Positions 8,958-17,966 are shown, counted from the stretch's first letter. The stretch is DNA of 64,000 bases from Ruminococcus sp. (GCA_017960805.1 JAGCYM010000092.1:24818-88817), one strand, 5' to 3'. The notes: generated by a model not told the origin, from the letters alone. Made by a program: numbers and translations.

Positions 8958-8992
8958 GAAAAATGAAAGGCGCGGACAGCTGCGTCCGCGCC
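8958..8992 (-). terminator. Terminator after the dockerin-like gene
   Basis: GGCGCGGAC pairs with GTCCGCGCC on the minus strand, followed by TTTCATTTTT. It closes the radical SAM/dockerin-like operon. Confidence 0.85.
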
Positions 8993-9096
8993 GATAGATA
9001 TACTTATATGAGACACTGAAATGAAAACAACTTAATATTTTCAGGCCAGCTGTTTTGTACTTTTCTGATATGAATTCGCAGTTATAAGATCGTAGA

Positions 9097-9780
9097 TTAT
9101 TCTTCGGAAGGAACATCAGGATAAACGGGAAGATCATCCTGGCTGAGGACTCCTGCATCTACCTGCAGGACAGTCAGTGCGTCCATGGCTGTGATGCCGC
9201 TTCCGGGCTCATAGCAGTCTGCGTTGCTCTGCCCACTGCGAATCGGGTATTGGTCTTTGTTTGCGATGTACTGCAATATCGCAACAGAGTCAGAAACAGA
9301 GAGCTTTAAATCTCCGTTAGCATCTCCATATGGCGGCGGCGTTGTGACAGCATACATAGTACTTCCTTCTGTACGTGTAACTTCCCATTCAGTTGTTGAT
9401 TCGATTATATCACCAATGAGAGGTGTAGCTGTTGTCGTGCCTACCATAGTTGTTGTTGTATCAACGCATGTTCCTTCTGTTAGAGTTTCCTCAAATGCAG
9501 TAGTCGTAGTAGTTGTGGTCGTGTTGACCTGAGTCCCCATTAAATATGTGCCTGTTGTTGTCGTAGTCGTAGCCTCGAATGTGCCTTCCAGAACTGTAGC
9601 CTCTTCAAATTCCGAGCGGTCAAGAGCAGTAGTAACTGGTTCTGTTATTGCATCAGGATTAATTGCAACACCAGCTGTACGGACCTGTTCCTCTGCAGAG
9701 GAAGCGTTTGCGGCACCGGCAGAAGCACTGACTGCGGCAGTGGCTAACAGTGCTGCAATTTCTTTTGTGAATTTTCTCAT
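9097..9780 (-). CDS. Secreted Thr-tract protein with degenerate dockerin-like repeats, coupled to a radical SAM enzyme
   Basis: A 227-residue exported protein. Residues 1-26 form a Sec signal peptide (basic start, Ala-rich core, cleavage near ANA-SS). Next come several Thr runs (six at 71-76, eight at 87-94, shorter ones near 108-117). The C-terminal 75 residues contain two dockerin F-hand-like repeats: YGDANGDLKLSVSDSVAILQYI at about 151-172, with good calcium-loop spacing, and NADCYEPGSGITAMDALTVLQ at about 186-206, whose loop is atypical. Only two Cys are present (105 and 189). The ATG overlaps the stop of the radical SAM gene (ATGA), and the GGAGG needed for its translation lies inside the end of that gene. 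It may be the enzyme's substrate or simply a dockerin protein in the same operon; the tight coupling favours a functional link. Confidence 0.88.
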   Translation of the reverse strand: MRKFTKEIAALLATAAVSASAGAANASSAEEQVRTAGVAINPDAITEPVTTALDRSEFEEATVLEGTFEATTTTTTGTYLMGTQVNTTTTTTTTAFEETLTEGTCVDTTTTMVGTTTATPLIGDIIESTTEWEVTRTEGSTMYAVTTPPPYGDANGDLKLSVSDSVAILQYIANKDQYPIRSGQSNADCYEPGSGITAMDALTVLQVDAGVLSQDDLPVYPDVPSEE

Positions 9781-10760
9781 CCTTTCATACCTCCATTTTC
9801 TCTAGTTATTATTTCGAGTGCAGTTAGAATTTGCACTTGTTCTTCCATACAAGCGGCTTCCGAAATGTCTTTAAGTGTGCCTGTTGTTGCCATTTTCCTG
9901 CAGGCGCAGGAGTTACGACAATATTCTGCTATCTCGCATCCGCTGCAACGTTCTGAGCGAGCTGAATAATCGGGATGATTTTCTCTTGCCTTGTCAGCTC
10001 TGATACCAACAAAAATATCACCGCAGCGATATTCTGTCAGATTCTGGAACTGTACGCATGGGTAGAAGTTCCCATCCCAGTTTATGAATATCTTCTTTCT
10101 GCATATCTCGCACAAGTGCGTTTCCTTTTTTCTGATAGCATTCTTTTTGGTTTCAAGTTCAAATACGAACAGATTTGGTATCTCAGCGATCTTGCGCCAT
10201 TGTTCTCTAAGAATATCACCTAACCGGTCAGGATCATCAGTTACAAGGAAAGAATCCATTACTGCGGATACTTTTTTAACCCCCAGATTTTTCAGATATA
10301 AGACATTATCATACAGATCAGGAAGGGTCTGTTCAGTGTATACCAGTTGCACAAGAGTCCTTGGCTGGTATTTGAGCAGTATTTTCAGGTTAGAATCAAG
10401 TAATGAGGTATCGACTCCGCGTTCAGTACATTTGATACCGTCGTGAGACATATTGATGATTATGTTTTTCCTCTCAGCGCACCATTTGATAAACTCTTCG
10501 TCCAGAAGAGTACCATTGGTTGTGATGACGAAACGGTTAGCCTTGATCTTTTCGCAGTAGTATTTTACGATGTCCTTATAGAGGAGAGGTTCACCGCCAA
10601 AAAGATATACTGTATCCGCGTCATTACGGTTTATAATGAAATCGGATATCTTTTCTCTGGTTTCGTCACTTATTGAGCCGTATTCTGTATTAAGGTGCCT
10701 TTCATAGCAATAGCTGCATTTCAGGTTGCATTTGTTTGTAATGCTTATAGTATAGTCCAT
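9777..10760 (-). CDS. Radical SAM/SPASM-type enzyme (putative peptide or protein maturase)
   Basis: A 327-residue radical SAM protein. The [4Fe-4S]-SAM motif CNLKCSYC (Cys 11, 15, 18) is at the extreme N-terminus, followed by the GGEP motif (YLFGGEPLLYKD) and a TTNGT strand. The C-terminal third is Cys-rich: HLCEIC, NFYPC, YRC, then CSGCEIAEYCRNSCAC, and a last Cys near CMEEQ. This is the arrangement of SPASM or twitch auxiliary cluster domains found in RiPP and sulfatase/peptide-modifying enzymes. It is first in a two-gene operon and overlaps the secreted Thr-tract dockerin-like gene by four bases. Substrate and chemistry are not known. I infer post-translational modification of the partner, but a peptide elsewhere is also possible. 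Confidence 0.9.
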   Translation of the reverse strand: MDYTISITNKCNLKCSYCYERHLNTEYGSISDETREKISDFIINRNDADTVYLFGGEPLLYKDIVKYYCEKIKANRFVITTNGTLLDEEFIKWCAERKNIIINMSHDGIKCTERGVDTSLLDSNLKILLKYQPRTLVQLVYTEQTLPDLYDNVLYLKNLGVKKVSAVMDSFLVTDDPDRLGDILREQWRKIAEIPNLFVFELETKKNAIRKKETHLCEICRKKIFINWDGNFYPCVQFQNLTEYRCGDIFVGIRADKARENHPDYSARSERCSGCEIAEYCRNSCACRKMATTGTLKDISEAACMEEQVQILTALEIITRENGGMKG

Positions 10761-10801
10761 GATATATCATCTCACCTCTGTATACAACTTGCTATAATAC
10801 C

Positions 10802-10830
10802 ATTATAATGATACACAATAAAAAAATCAA
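10802..10830 (-). promoter_or_regulatory. Promoter of the radical SAM/dockerin-like operon
   Basis: On the minus strand TTGATT (10825-10830), 17-base spacer, TATAAT (10802-10807), about 40 bases upstream of the start codon. The rest of the gap up to 11125 holds only this promoter and the terminator of the esterase gene. Confidence 0.7.
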
Positions 10831-10962
10831 TAGAATATTTCCAGAAAAAATTGTGCGGATCTAAGAATTAACCATTTTTCGATGGCTGAAATAATCTTTC
10901 ATATATTAGAGTGTTCAGGAAGCGAAATCACTCACTCGATTTAGATATTTTTATTATTTAAC

Positions 10963-11007
10963 TTAAAAGAACCTGCTGTCAGAAAAACTATTGTTTCTGA
11001 CAGCAGG
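10963..11007 (-). terminator. Terminator downstream of the esterase gene
   Basis: CCTGCTGTCAGAAA pairs with TTTCTGACAGCAGG, a 14-bp perfect stem. On the minus strand it is followed by TTCTTTT. Confidence 0.8.
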
Positions 11008-11125
11008 CAAATGAAAGCATACAGAGGGTCACAAATACAGCAAGAAATCTCTTCATCTGTATATTCCTTTGAAGTATTATCAAAGAATATACCCTGTTTG
11101 ATACAGAATATCTTAGCCGTTCTGA

Positions 11126-12688
11126 TCACAGCTGATTAATTAATGTTGAAGTATCTTTCGGGAAATCATCAGTTCTGAACGGCGCTACTGGAATGCCGTG
11201 AGTGCCTGCACTGAAGAGCCCTACAGAAGCGTAGTTTGTCCATTTGAAACGGACATTGACAGGATGCTTAACTTGGCTGCATCTGATATTTATCTGAGAA
11301 CCACCGATGATCTCAACTGAGTCAGCCGGATAGTATACTCCGTCAGCTCCGGCGAGTTCAAAGCCTTCGAGATGGTCATCTCCGCCAGACAGGCCACCGC
11401 TCGGATTCTGAAGGTATACTATCATGGTATCACCATGTCGAACTTCAAAGGATTCAAACATAGGTGCCGTTGTTTCAGATCTGTCCATGAGCATATATAC
11501 TTCGCTCATGGCCTGAAGATATAGACGATGTCCAACTACTGATTTATCGACCGGATGTATGTTGTTGAATTCTCCGCAGTCAAGAGCTACGGCAAGACCG
11601 GTATTCTTTATGGTCCTGAAAAGCTTCATCTGAGCCTCACGGATATATGCCCAGTGCTTGAAATCAGGATCCTCGCGGTACCGGAACATAGGGAGCTGCA
11701 CTATGAGAAATGCCATTTCATCATTGTGCCACTTATCACGCCAGCAGTGTATGAGATCAGACATAAGGTCATAATATGTTCCCGGACGGTTATCGTCCGA
11801 TTCTCCCTGATACCACAGAACGCCCTTGATCGTATATGGGCACACCCGGCTTACCATTGTCTCATACAGGCCGCATGGACGCATTGGATTCTTTATACCC
11901 ATAGGACCTGGATAGCGGTTTTCACCCGCTTTTGCCTGCAGGTCTGCCCACGGTATATCAGGGTCCTCTGCCCATATCGCGTTTGCCCGCTTATGCCATT
12001 CATCCTGATAAGCGGTGTATTCATCATAATCCGATATCATCTGCTCATCGGTTTTTCCTGTGATAGCCTTGTCATAATCATCTATGTATGGACGAAGCTT
12101 TGCGTTGTTTTCCAATACTTCACGCGGTACCCACGCGGAAGCGGATGTTCCGCCCCAGTTGCATCCTATGATACCAACAATACAGCCAAGCTTACGGCTT
12201 AGTTCCTTTGCGAAATACCAGCCTACTGCTGACCATGCGACAGAGTTGGTTTCTGATGCTGTTTCCCAGCGTGACGCAGCCTCAGCAGCTGAGTGCTCAT
12301 CTCCGAGCATTGAGCATTTCGGGGTGTAATAATAGCGGACATTCTCACGAGAGCAGTTCTTAAGTTCAGCAGCTCCGTTCTTGTCATTGCGGATCTCATA
12401 CTCCATGTTGGACTGACCGCCGGCGAGCCAAACTTCGCCGACTGCTACGTTGCTGAAAACTTTCTGGATAGCTCCGCATGTGATAACGAGAGAGCAGTCA
12501 TCACATTCCGGAAGAGCGGGAAGGATAGCTTCCCATCTGTTTCCGCTGATCACAGCTTCCGCACTGGCGTGCAGCTCAGGTATGCTTACGGTTATGCGCC
12601 TTTCGCTGCCTGAACATGTACCGAATATCCGGATATTGCTGTGACGCTGGAGCACCATGTTGTCGCTGAAAATTGGTGCTGTCTTCAT
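11126..12688 (-). CDS. Sialate O-acetylesterase family (SGNH-like carbohydrate esterase)
   Basis: A 520-residue protein of the sialate O-acetylesterase (DUF303/SASA) family, which removes acetyl groups from sugars. The catalytic Ser block is VWLAGGQSNMEYEI near residues 82-95. A second conserved block is GVLWYQGESD near residue 295, and NIHPVDK-like residues (ALDCGEFNNIHP) carry the family His. No signal peptide is visible: the protein starts MKTAPIFSDNMVLQ, the usual N-terminal strand of this family, so it is probably cytoplasmic or the start is as given. AAAGGAG precedes the ATG. It follows the second U32-like gene by 71 bases on the same strand, without a convincing terminator between, so it may be the last gene of the long ilv/leu run or have its own promoter. 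Confidence 0.92.
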   Translation of the reverse strand: MKTAPIFSDNMVLQRHSNIRIFGTCSGSERRITVSIPELHASAEAVISGNRWEAILPALPECDDCSLVITCGAIQKVFSNVAVGEVWLAGGQSNMEYEIRNDKNGAAELKNCSRENVRYYYTPKCSMLGDEHSAAEAASRWETASETNSVAWSAVGWYFAKELSRKLGCIVGIIGCNWGGTSASAWVPREVLENNAKLRPYIDDYDKAITGKTDEQMISDYDEYTAYQDEWHKRANAIWAEDPDIPWADLQAKAGENRYPGPMGIKNPMRPCGLYETMVSRVCPYTIKGVLWYQGESDDNRPGTYYDLMSDLIHCWRDKWHNDEMAFLIVQLPMFRYREDPDFKHWAYIREAQMKLFRTIKNTGLAVALDCGEFNNIHPVDKSVVGHRLYLQAMSEVYMLMDRSETTAPMFESFEVRHGDTMIVYLQNPSGGLSGGDDHLEGFELAGADGVYYPADSVEIIGGSQINIRCSQVKHPVNVRFKWTNYASVGLFSAGTHGIPVAPFRTDDFPKDTSTLINQL

Positions 12689-12758
12689 AATAAAACTCCT
12701 TTTCGATCTAAATATTTTTTAGAAGCGGTGCCTAGTCGCTTCTGATATATCTGCCGTT

Positions 12759-13718
12759 TCAGAATGATGTCTTTATAATTCCGCGTTTTGCAAGCTGGAT
12801 ATACAGACGAAGACGAGCTTCATCCCTGCATTCCGGCTTCACCATATAATACATGTAGTGTTCCATCAGATTGAACAGGTCTATAGTTCTTCCTTCTATC
12901 TTGAACTGTTCAAATCCCATCGGTATATACTTGTCCCAGATCGCGTCAGGAGAAATATGACTGCTCAGCTTACTGCTTTCGAAGATTGTACGATCCATGC
13001 ATCTGCATCCGAAAATCGCTTCATTCTGATACTCAGCGTACTTCGGGAGCTTGGTGAAGTCAAAGTCGGTATTAGGGTGCTTCTTTATGTGCTCAGCGTA
13101 CGCAAACTGTTCTGCTCCGATCACACGGTAATGCTCGGAACGGAGTTTGCACTGCGGATTGCAGCACGCGTTTACAAGAAGCTCACATTTCTTCTTGTCC
13201 TGTATTTTTTCAAGTGCTTCAAAGTTGTTGTTCAGATCATAGTCTATTACGACAATATGATAATCCTTCCCGATCTCTTCATAGAGTTTGTCAGGATCGG
13301 TTATGCGCTTGCAGGTTGAGCTTGTTATCTTGTAGTTCGGATAGTTTGTACGTATATATTCTTCAAGTATCGGCGAAGCGACGATGACCTCATTCATGCC
13401 GTTGTCAGCTAGGTGCATTATCATATTGCAGTAGTCATCTGAGAGATGCTTCTTTTCAATGAGAGGGTTTGTGAAAGTGAAGCGGAGCGGTATCCCGCGG
13501 TCGTTGAATGACTTTATTACTGTCTTTATGAAATTCTTGTCGCAGATCCCGTACTGGAAGCGTCCGCCGTTCCAGATGGCGGGCGGAAAAGTTCCGTATA
13601 CTGAGGCTATCTCAACGCCTTCGCGGAAGTAGTCAGGAAAGAGCCTGAGCATTTCCGCGAAGATCATATTGAAACCGTAGTGCTTGCTGAAATCAGGAAG
13701 ATGAAAACGTGCTTTCAT
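12759..13718 (-). CDS. U32-like iron-sulfur protein, second of a tandem pair
   Basis: A 319-residue paralogue of the gene just upstream (about half of the residues identical by eye). It resembles the peptidase U32/UbiU-UbiV superfamily: a TIM-barrel-like run of strands, the Cys cluster LVNACCNPQCKLRSEH near residues 180-195, and the hallmark GFEQFKIEGRT near 270-280. In this superfamily such Cys bind an iron-sulfur cluster. Two further Cys (GCRC, near 235) are specific to this copy. The N-terminus RFHLPDFSKHYGFN and the segment STCKRITDP are shared with the partner. It lies nine bases after the partner's stop with AAGGAGC in between, so the two are made together. Function unknown; proximity to HydE suggests a redox or radical-related role. 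Confidence 0.75.
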   Translation of the reverse strand: MKARFHLPDFSKHYGFNMIFAEMLRLFPDYFREGVEIASVYGTFPPAIWNGGRFQYGICDKNFIKTVIKSFNDRGIPLRFTFTNPLIEKKHLSDDYCNMIMHLADNGMNEVIVASPILEEYIRTNYPNYKITSSTCKRITDPDKLYEEIGKDYHIVVIDYDLNNNFEALEKIQDKKKCELLVNACCNPQCKLRSEHYRVIGAEQFAYAEHIKKHPNTDFDFTKLPKYAEYQNEAIFGCRCMDRTIFESSKLSSHISPDAIWDKYIPMGFEQFKIEGRTIDLFNLMEHYMYYMVKPECRDEARLRLYIQLAKRGIIKTSF

Positions 13719-13727
13719 GGTTGCTCC

Positions 13728-14666
13728 TTATCTGTATGTGAGAGCGCCGCTGTTCTCAAGTGCCTTGAGCAGTGTAAAGCGTGCTTCGTCGCGGCATTCC
13801 GGTTTTGCCATATAGTACATGTATGTCTCAAGGATATTGAGTGCGCTTGCTGTACGTCCCTCGATCTTGAACTGCTCGAATCCCATGGGAACATATTTCT
13901 CCCAGATATCATCAGGAGAGATATGAGTACGAAGGTTTCGGATCTCAAAAAGTCCTCTCTGTGAGTAAGGACAGTCACGGAAGTGCTGAGGGTCATATTT
14001 ATCTGGATTGAAAGGCATTCCGGGATGCTTCTTTATGTGTTCGTTGTATGCTATCTGCTGTTCGCCGATGCAGTGGTAGTGTGCGGAGCGGCGGGGGCAT
14101 CCTGGCTCACAGCACGCGTTTACAAGAAGTTCGCAGTCTTCCTTGCGAGGCAGCTTTGAGAGCACATCGAAGTTGTTATTGAAATCATAGTCCACAACTA
14201 CGATACTGTAATCCTTTCCGAGTTCTTCCTCAAGCTTTACAGGATCAGTGATGCGTTTGCATGTTGAGCTTGTGAGCTTGTATTTAGGATAGTTCTTGCG
14301 GATATAATCCTCGAGCAGGGGAGAAAATACAATAGCTTCATTGAGTCCGTTGTTTGCAACATTCATTACCATATTGCAGAACGGATCTGAGAGATGCTTT
14401 TTCTCAAGCGCTGGATTCGTGAATGTAAATCTGAGCGGTATTCCACGGCTGTTGAACGCCTTGAGGACTTCCTTTACGTATGCGCTGTCGCATACACCGC
14501 CCTGTGTGCGTCCGCCGTTCCAGATCGATGGCGGGAATACACCGTAAAATGATGCGATCTCAACTCCCTCACGGAAAAACTCAGGTTTGTTCTTGAGCAT
14601 TTCCGCGAACATGAGATTCAGATGATAGCGTCCCGAGAAATCGGGGAGATGGAATCTTACTCGCAT
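13728..14666 (-). CDS. U32-like iron-sulfur protein, first of a tandem pair
   Basis: A 312-residue protein with the same architecture as its tandem partner: N-terminal RFHLPDFSGRYHLN, the STCKRITDP segment, the cluster LVNACCEPGCPRRSAH near residue 185, and GFEQFKIEGRT near 265. These fit the U32 superfamily (ubiquinone hydroxylation proteins UbiU/UbiV and RNA-modification proteins such as TrhP), although it is shorter than classical U32 peptidases and I cannot assign a subfamily. AAGGAG precedes the ATG, 20 bases after the hydE stop. It belongs to the end of the ilv/leu/nadA/hydE run. Alternative reading: a stand-alone hydroxylase- or sulfur-transfer-like enzyme. Confidence 0.75.
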   Translation of the reverse strand: MRVRFHLPDFSGRYHLNLMFAEMLKNKPEFFREGVEIASFYGVFPPSIWNGGRTQGGVCDSAYVKEVLKAFNSRGIPLRFTFTNPALEKKHLSDPFCNMVMNVANNGLNEAIVFSPLLEDYIRKNYPKYKLTSSTCKRITDPVKLEEELGKDYSIVVVDYDFNNNFDVLSKLPRKEDCELLVNACCEPGCPRRSAHYHCIGEQQIAYNEHIKKHPGMPFNPDKYDPQHFRDCPYSQRGLFEIRNLRTHISPDDIWEKYVPMGFEQFKIEGRTASALNILETYMYYMAKPECRDEARFTLLKALENSGALTYR

Positions 14667-14686
14667 ATTATTCTTGTCTCCTTATG

Positions 14687-15724
14687 TCAATTGATACAGT
14701 CGCCGCGCTCAATGGCTACTTCATAGCCGGCGGCTTCTATTCGTCTTTGCAGGCAGGTGCGGCATTCTGCGGCCTCCTCGCCTGTACATATCTTGTTATC
14801 ATAGAGCTCATATTTCTTCCGGACATTTACGGGAGAGAGATTCGGCATAACGACATTGCACCCGGTCTGCAGTCCGAGTTCACGTCCGTTCGGAGCGATA
14901 GTTCCGAGTGCTGTTGTAGCAGGAAGAAGTACCTTCGGGAACATGAGCCTAAGTATTCCGAGAAGTCTCAGTGTAAGCTCAAGCGTTCCGCCTTTTTCCT
15001 CTGCGAAAGGTGTGCAGTGGTGTGGCACAAAAGGTCCTATGCCTATCATCTGAGGCTTCAGGTCCTGAAGAAAGCGGAGATCTGCGATCAGGTGATCTGT
15101 TGTCTGCCCCGGCGCTCCTACCATGAATCCGGCTCCGACCTGATAGCCGAGAGATCGGAGATCATAGAGGCACTGCTTTCGGTGAGCAAGGCTCATTTCT
15201 GAAGGGTGAAGGCTTCTGTAAAGCTCTTCATCTGCCGCTTCGTGACGAAGAAGGTAGCGGTCAGCACCAGCTTCCTTCATGCGCTTGTAGCTTTCATAGC
15301 TTCTTTCACCGAGTGAAAGCGTTATCGCACAGTCAGGATATCTTTTTCTCAGTTCAGAGATCACATCACACATGAAGTCATCTGTAAATGAACTGTCCTC
15401 GCCGCCCTGCATAACGAATGTGCGGAAACCGAGTTCATACCCGTTTTCAGCGCAGAGCATTATCTGATCGCGTGTGAGACGGTAGCGTTCTGCTTCCCTG
15501 TTGCTGCGCCGGATGCCGCAGTACAGGCAGTCATTTCTGCAGTAGCTGGAGACTTCTATAAGGCCTCTGAGGAATACTTTTTTTCCGTAGTGCAGCTGAC
15601 GTGTTTCATCAGCTCGGATACGAAGAAGTTCTGCGGCTTCTTTGTCATCTGTCTCGATGAGTATCCTGAGTTCGTTGTCTGTAAGATCGGAAGTGCTGAG
15701 CAGCTTTTCTATAAGCTTTGTCAT
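14687..15724 (-). CDS. hydE: [FeFe] hydrogenase maturase HydE (radical SAM)
   Basis: A 345-residue radical SAM protein of the BioB/HydE group. HydE acts with HydG and HydF to build the H-cluster of [FeFe] hydrogenase. The SAM cluster motif is YCRNDCLYCG (Cys 62, 66, 69), preceded by GLIEVSSY. The conserved block GIGPFVPHHCTPF and the C-terminal TGCNVVMPNLSPVNVRKKY are typical of HydE. The length matches the family. GGAGG precedes its ATG, and the ATG is one base after the nadA stop. No hydG, hydF or hydrogenase gene is in this window. BioB is excluded by the HydE-type C-terminal block. Confidence 0.92.
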   Translation of the reverse strand: MTKLIEKLLSTSDLTDNELRILIETDDKEAAELLRIRADETRQLHYGKKVFLRGLIEVSSYCRNDCLYCGIRRSNREAERYRLTRDQIMLCAENGYELGFRTFVMQGGEDSSFTDDFMCDVISELRKRYPDCAITLSLGERSYESYKRMKEAGADRYLLRHEAADEELYRSLHPSEMSLAHRKQCLYDLRSLGYQVGAGFMVGAPGQTTDHLIADLRFLQDLKPQMIGIGPFVPHHCTPFAEEKGGTLELTLRLLGILRLMFPKVLLPATTALGTIAPNGRELGLQTGCNVVMPNLSPVNVRKKYELYDNKICTGEEAAECRTCLQRRIEAAGYEVAIERGDCIN

Positions 15725-15725
15725 A

Positions 15726-16652
15726 TCAGCCTCCGAGTCTTATCATCTCATCGATGCATTTTCTTGCATCTGAGATGAGCTCGTCACTCATAAGTATCTC
15801 GAATGCTTCGCCGTTATTCATACCTAGAAGTGTATTGTAAACATCAGGAAGTGTTGTAAGCTTCATGTTACGGCACACGATATTTTTCGTTACCGGATAG
15901 AATTTCTTTTCGGGACATTCATACTGGAGATGCTCAGCAATTGAGGTCTCGGTTCCGATGATGAATTCCTTGGCGTCTGACTTTTTTGCGTAGTCCATGA
16001 TTCCGCTTGTGGAGCCGGCGTAGTCAGCGAGAGCGACAACTGCCGGTACACATTCAGGGTGTACGAGGAAGAGTGCGTCAGGATGTTCTTCCTTTGCCTT
16101 CTTGACTTCAGCAACAGTCAGCGCTGCGTGTGTTGGGCATCCTCCGTTAAGGAGCTTTATGTCTTTTTCAGGACACTGATCCTTTACCCAGCTTCCAAGG
16201 TTGCAGTCGGGGATAAAGAGGATCTTGTCTGTATCAAGGGCTCTGACTATGCGTAGCGCACTTGATGATGTAACGCATACGTCACATACTGTCTTGAGTG
16301 AGGCTGTAGTATTTATATATGCCACAACCGTACGATCAGGCTCCATAGCGTGTATCTGCGTTATGAGGTCCTTGTCCATCTGTTCAGCCATTGGACAGCC
16401 TGCGTCCTTGTTGGCAAGGAAGACTCTCTTCTGCGGAGAGAGCATCTTTGCTGTTTCTGCCATGAAGTGAACGCCGCAGAAGATTATATTCTCCGCGTCT
16501 GTCTTGGTAGCGTCAACACTGAGCTTGTAGCTGTCGCCTGTGAAGTCAGCGATCTCAACGATCTCACGCGCCTGGTAGCTGTGAGCGAGTATAGCTGCGT
16601 TTTTCTCCTTCTTGAGCTTAAGTATCTTATCCTGTAATTCACGAACTGTCAT
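15726..16652 (-). CDS. nadA: Quinolinate synthase
   Basis: A 308-residue enzyme that condenses iminoaspartate with dihydroxyacetone phosphate to quinolinate, the first committed product of NAD synthesis, using a [4Fe-4S] cluster. The three cluster Cys can be placed: FCGVHFMAE (Cys 59), VHPECVPAV, and NIVCRNMKL. Other conserved blocks are ILAHSYQ, DKDLI and VHPE. The length matches the short, thermophile-type NadA. Its start overlaps the stop of the zinc-ribbon gene (ATGA), and hydE begins one base after its stop. No nadB or nadC is present here, so quinolinate metabolism must be completed elsewhere. Confidence 0.95.
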   Translation of the reverse strand: MTVRELQDKILKLKKEKNAAILAHSYQAREIVEIADFTGDSYKLSVDATKTDAENIIFCGVHFMAETAKMLSPQKRVFLANKDAGCPMAEQMDKDLITQIHAMEPDRTVVAYINTTASLKTVCDVCVTSSSALRIVRALDTDKILFIPDCNLGSWVKDQCPEKDIKLLNGGCPTHAALTVAEVKKAKEEHPDALFLVHPECVPAVVALADYAGSTSGIMDYAKKSDAKEFIIGTETSIAEHLQYECPEKKFYPVTKNIVCRNMKLTTLPDVYNTLLGMNNGEAFEILMSDELISDARKCIDEMIRLGG

Positions 16653-16858
16653 ATGTTCTGCTCCTTCTCGGTTTCTTCTTTTTCGGGCATTTCAGCGCCG
16701 AACTGGATGTTTTTGCATTCGCCGCATACAAACATTTCCGCATTGCGGTACTGTTTCGGCACGTTGAAAAATCCTTTTTCAGTGAATCGCTGACTTGTGA
16801 AGTTCAGCGGTATTTTCTTTTCCAGAGTCATTTCGGCTCCGCATTTATTGCATGTCAT
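16649..16858 (-). CDS. Small zinc-ribbon protein
   Basis: A 69-residue protein with CNKCG at residues 3-7 and CGEC near 45-48, the four ligands of a rubredoxin-like zinc ribbon, then an acidic Glu/Lys tail. It overlaps leuB upstream and nadA downstream by four bases each (ATGA at both ends), so translation is coupled across all three. Short zinc ribbons of this type are often annotated as nucleic-acid-binding or protein-interaction modules; nothing more specific can be read. Confidence 0.8.
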   Translation of the reverse strand: MTCNKCGAEMTLEKKIPLNFTSQRFTEKGFFNVPKQYRNAEMFVCGECKNIQFGAEMPEKEETEKEQNI

Positions 16859-17928
16859 AAAGCTTCAAGGATCCTTTCAGTCATTTCAGTGCAGGTGAGG
16901 GGAGTACCCTCCTGCGAGCCCATGATGTCTGCTGTACGGAAACCGGCATTAAGTACGCTGTCTACCGCTTTTTCGATACGGTCAGCTTCCTCTTTGAGTC
17001 CGAATGAATACTTCAGCATCATAGCGCCGGAGAGAATGGTAGCTATCGGATTAGCCTTGTTCTGTCCTGCTATGTCAGGCGCGGATCCATGTATGGGTTC
17101 ATACATTCCGCGTGTTCCGTCTCCGAGCGAGGCGGATGAAAGCATTCCGATGGAACCTGTTATCTGTGAGGCTTCATCAGAGAGAATGTCTCCGAACATG
17201 TTCGATGTTACTATGACATCGAACTGTCTTGGATCACGGACCAGCTGCATCGCAGCGTTGTCAACGAACATATCCGAGTACTCAACTTCAGGATAGTTCT
17301 CCGAAAGGCCATGCATGATCTTTCTCCATAGACGTGATGTCTCAAGTACATTTGCCTTGTCTATGCTGCACAGCTTTTTCTGACGTTTCATCGCGGTCTC
17401 GAAGGCGACACGACCGATGCGTTCTATCTCAGTGACACTGTAGCTTTCGGTATCGAAGGCTTCATTGCCGTATTTCCCTTCACGGTAGCCGCGCTCACCG
17501 AAATATATTCCTCCTGTGAGCTCGCGTACTATCATGATATCGAATCCGCTTCCCACTATCTCATCCTTGAGTGGTGAAGCTGATCTCAGGGCAGGATATA
17601 GCTTAGCGGGCCGCAGATTGGTGTAGAGCCCGAGAGCAGAGCGTATTCCGAGAAGCGCTTTCTCAGGCCTCCTGTCTCCCGGCATATCATCCCATTTCGG
17701 ACCGCCGACTGCTCCGAGCAGCACACTGTCGCTTGCGAGACAACCATTGACCGTCTCTTCAGGAAGAGGCATACCGGTCGCGTCTATTGCGCAGCCGCCT
17801 ATGAGATATGGTGTGAAATTAAAATCATGTCCGAATATCTGTGCTGTCTTTCTGAGTACTGATACGGCACCGTCCACTATTTCAGGACCTATGCCGTCGC
17901 CTCTTAACAGTGCGATCTCAGCTTTCAT
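16855..17928 (-). CDS. leuB: 3-Isopropylmalate dehydrogenase
   Basis: A 357-residue NAD-dependent decarboxylating dehydrogenase, third step of leucine synthesis. Family signatures visible: [16 protein letters not shown] at the N-terminus, [12 protein letters not shown], the substrate-binding [13 protein letters not shown], the [13 protein letters not shown] region, and the metal/NAD block [14 protein letters not shown] with [23 protein letters not shown] precedes the ATG. It follows the 150-residue membrane protein gene and overlaps the zinc-ribbon gene by four bases. Confidence 0.97.
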   Translation of the reverse strand: MKAEIALLRGDGIGPEIVDGAVSVLRKTAQIFGHDFNFTPYLIGGCAIDATGMPLPEETVNGCLASDSVLLGAVGGPKWDDMPGDRRPEKALLGIRSALGLYTNLRPAKLYPALRSASPLKDEIVGSGFDIMIVRELTGGIYFGERGYREGKYGNEAFDTESYSVTEIERIGRVAFETAMKRQKKLCSIDKANVLETSRLWRKIMHGLSENYPEVEYSDMFVDNAAMQLVRDPRQFDVIVTSNMFGDILSDEASQITGSIGMLSSASLGDGTRGMYEPIHGSAPDIAGQNKANPIATILSGAMMLKYSFGLKEEADRIEKAVDSVLNAGFRTADIMGSQEGTPLTCTEMTERILEAL

Positions 17929-17966
17929 ATTTTTCTCCTGACTGCCCTGTCATCAAGGGCGGAGTT

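Noticed and set aside
10941-11129. 62-codon minus-strand frame after the esterase gene
   Set aside because: It overlaps the esterase stop and covers the terminator hairpin; no RBS.
12721-12743. Hairpin AGAAGCG/CGCTTCT between the U32-like and esterase genes
   Set aside because: Considered as a terminator but it has no T-run on the minus strand, so read-through is more likely.
14687-15724. Reading this gene as biotin synthase bioB
   Set aside because: The radical SAM motif is shared, but the C-terminal block TGCNVVMPNLSPVNVR and GIGPFVPHHCTPF fit HydE, and no biotin genes are nearby.
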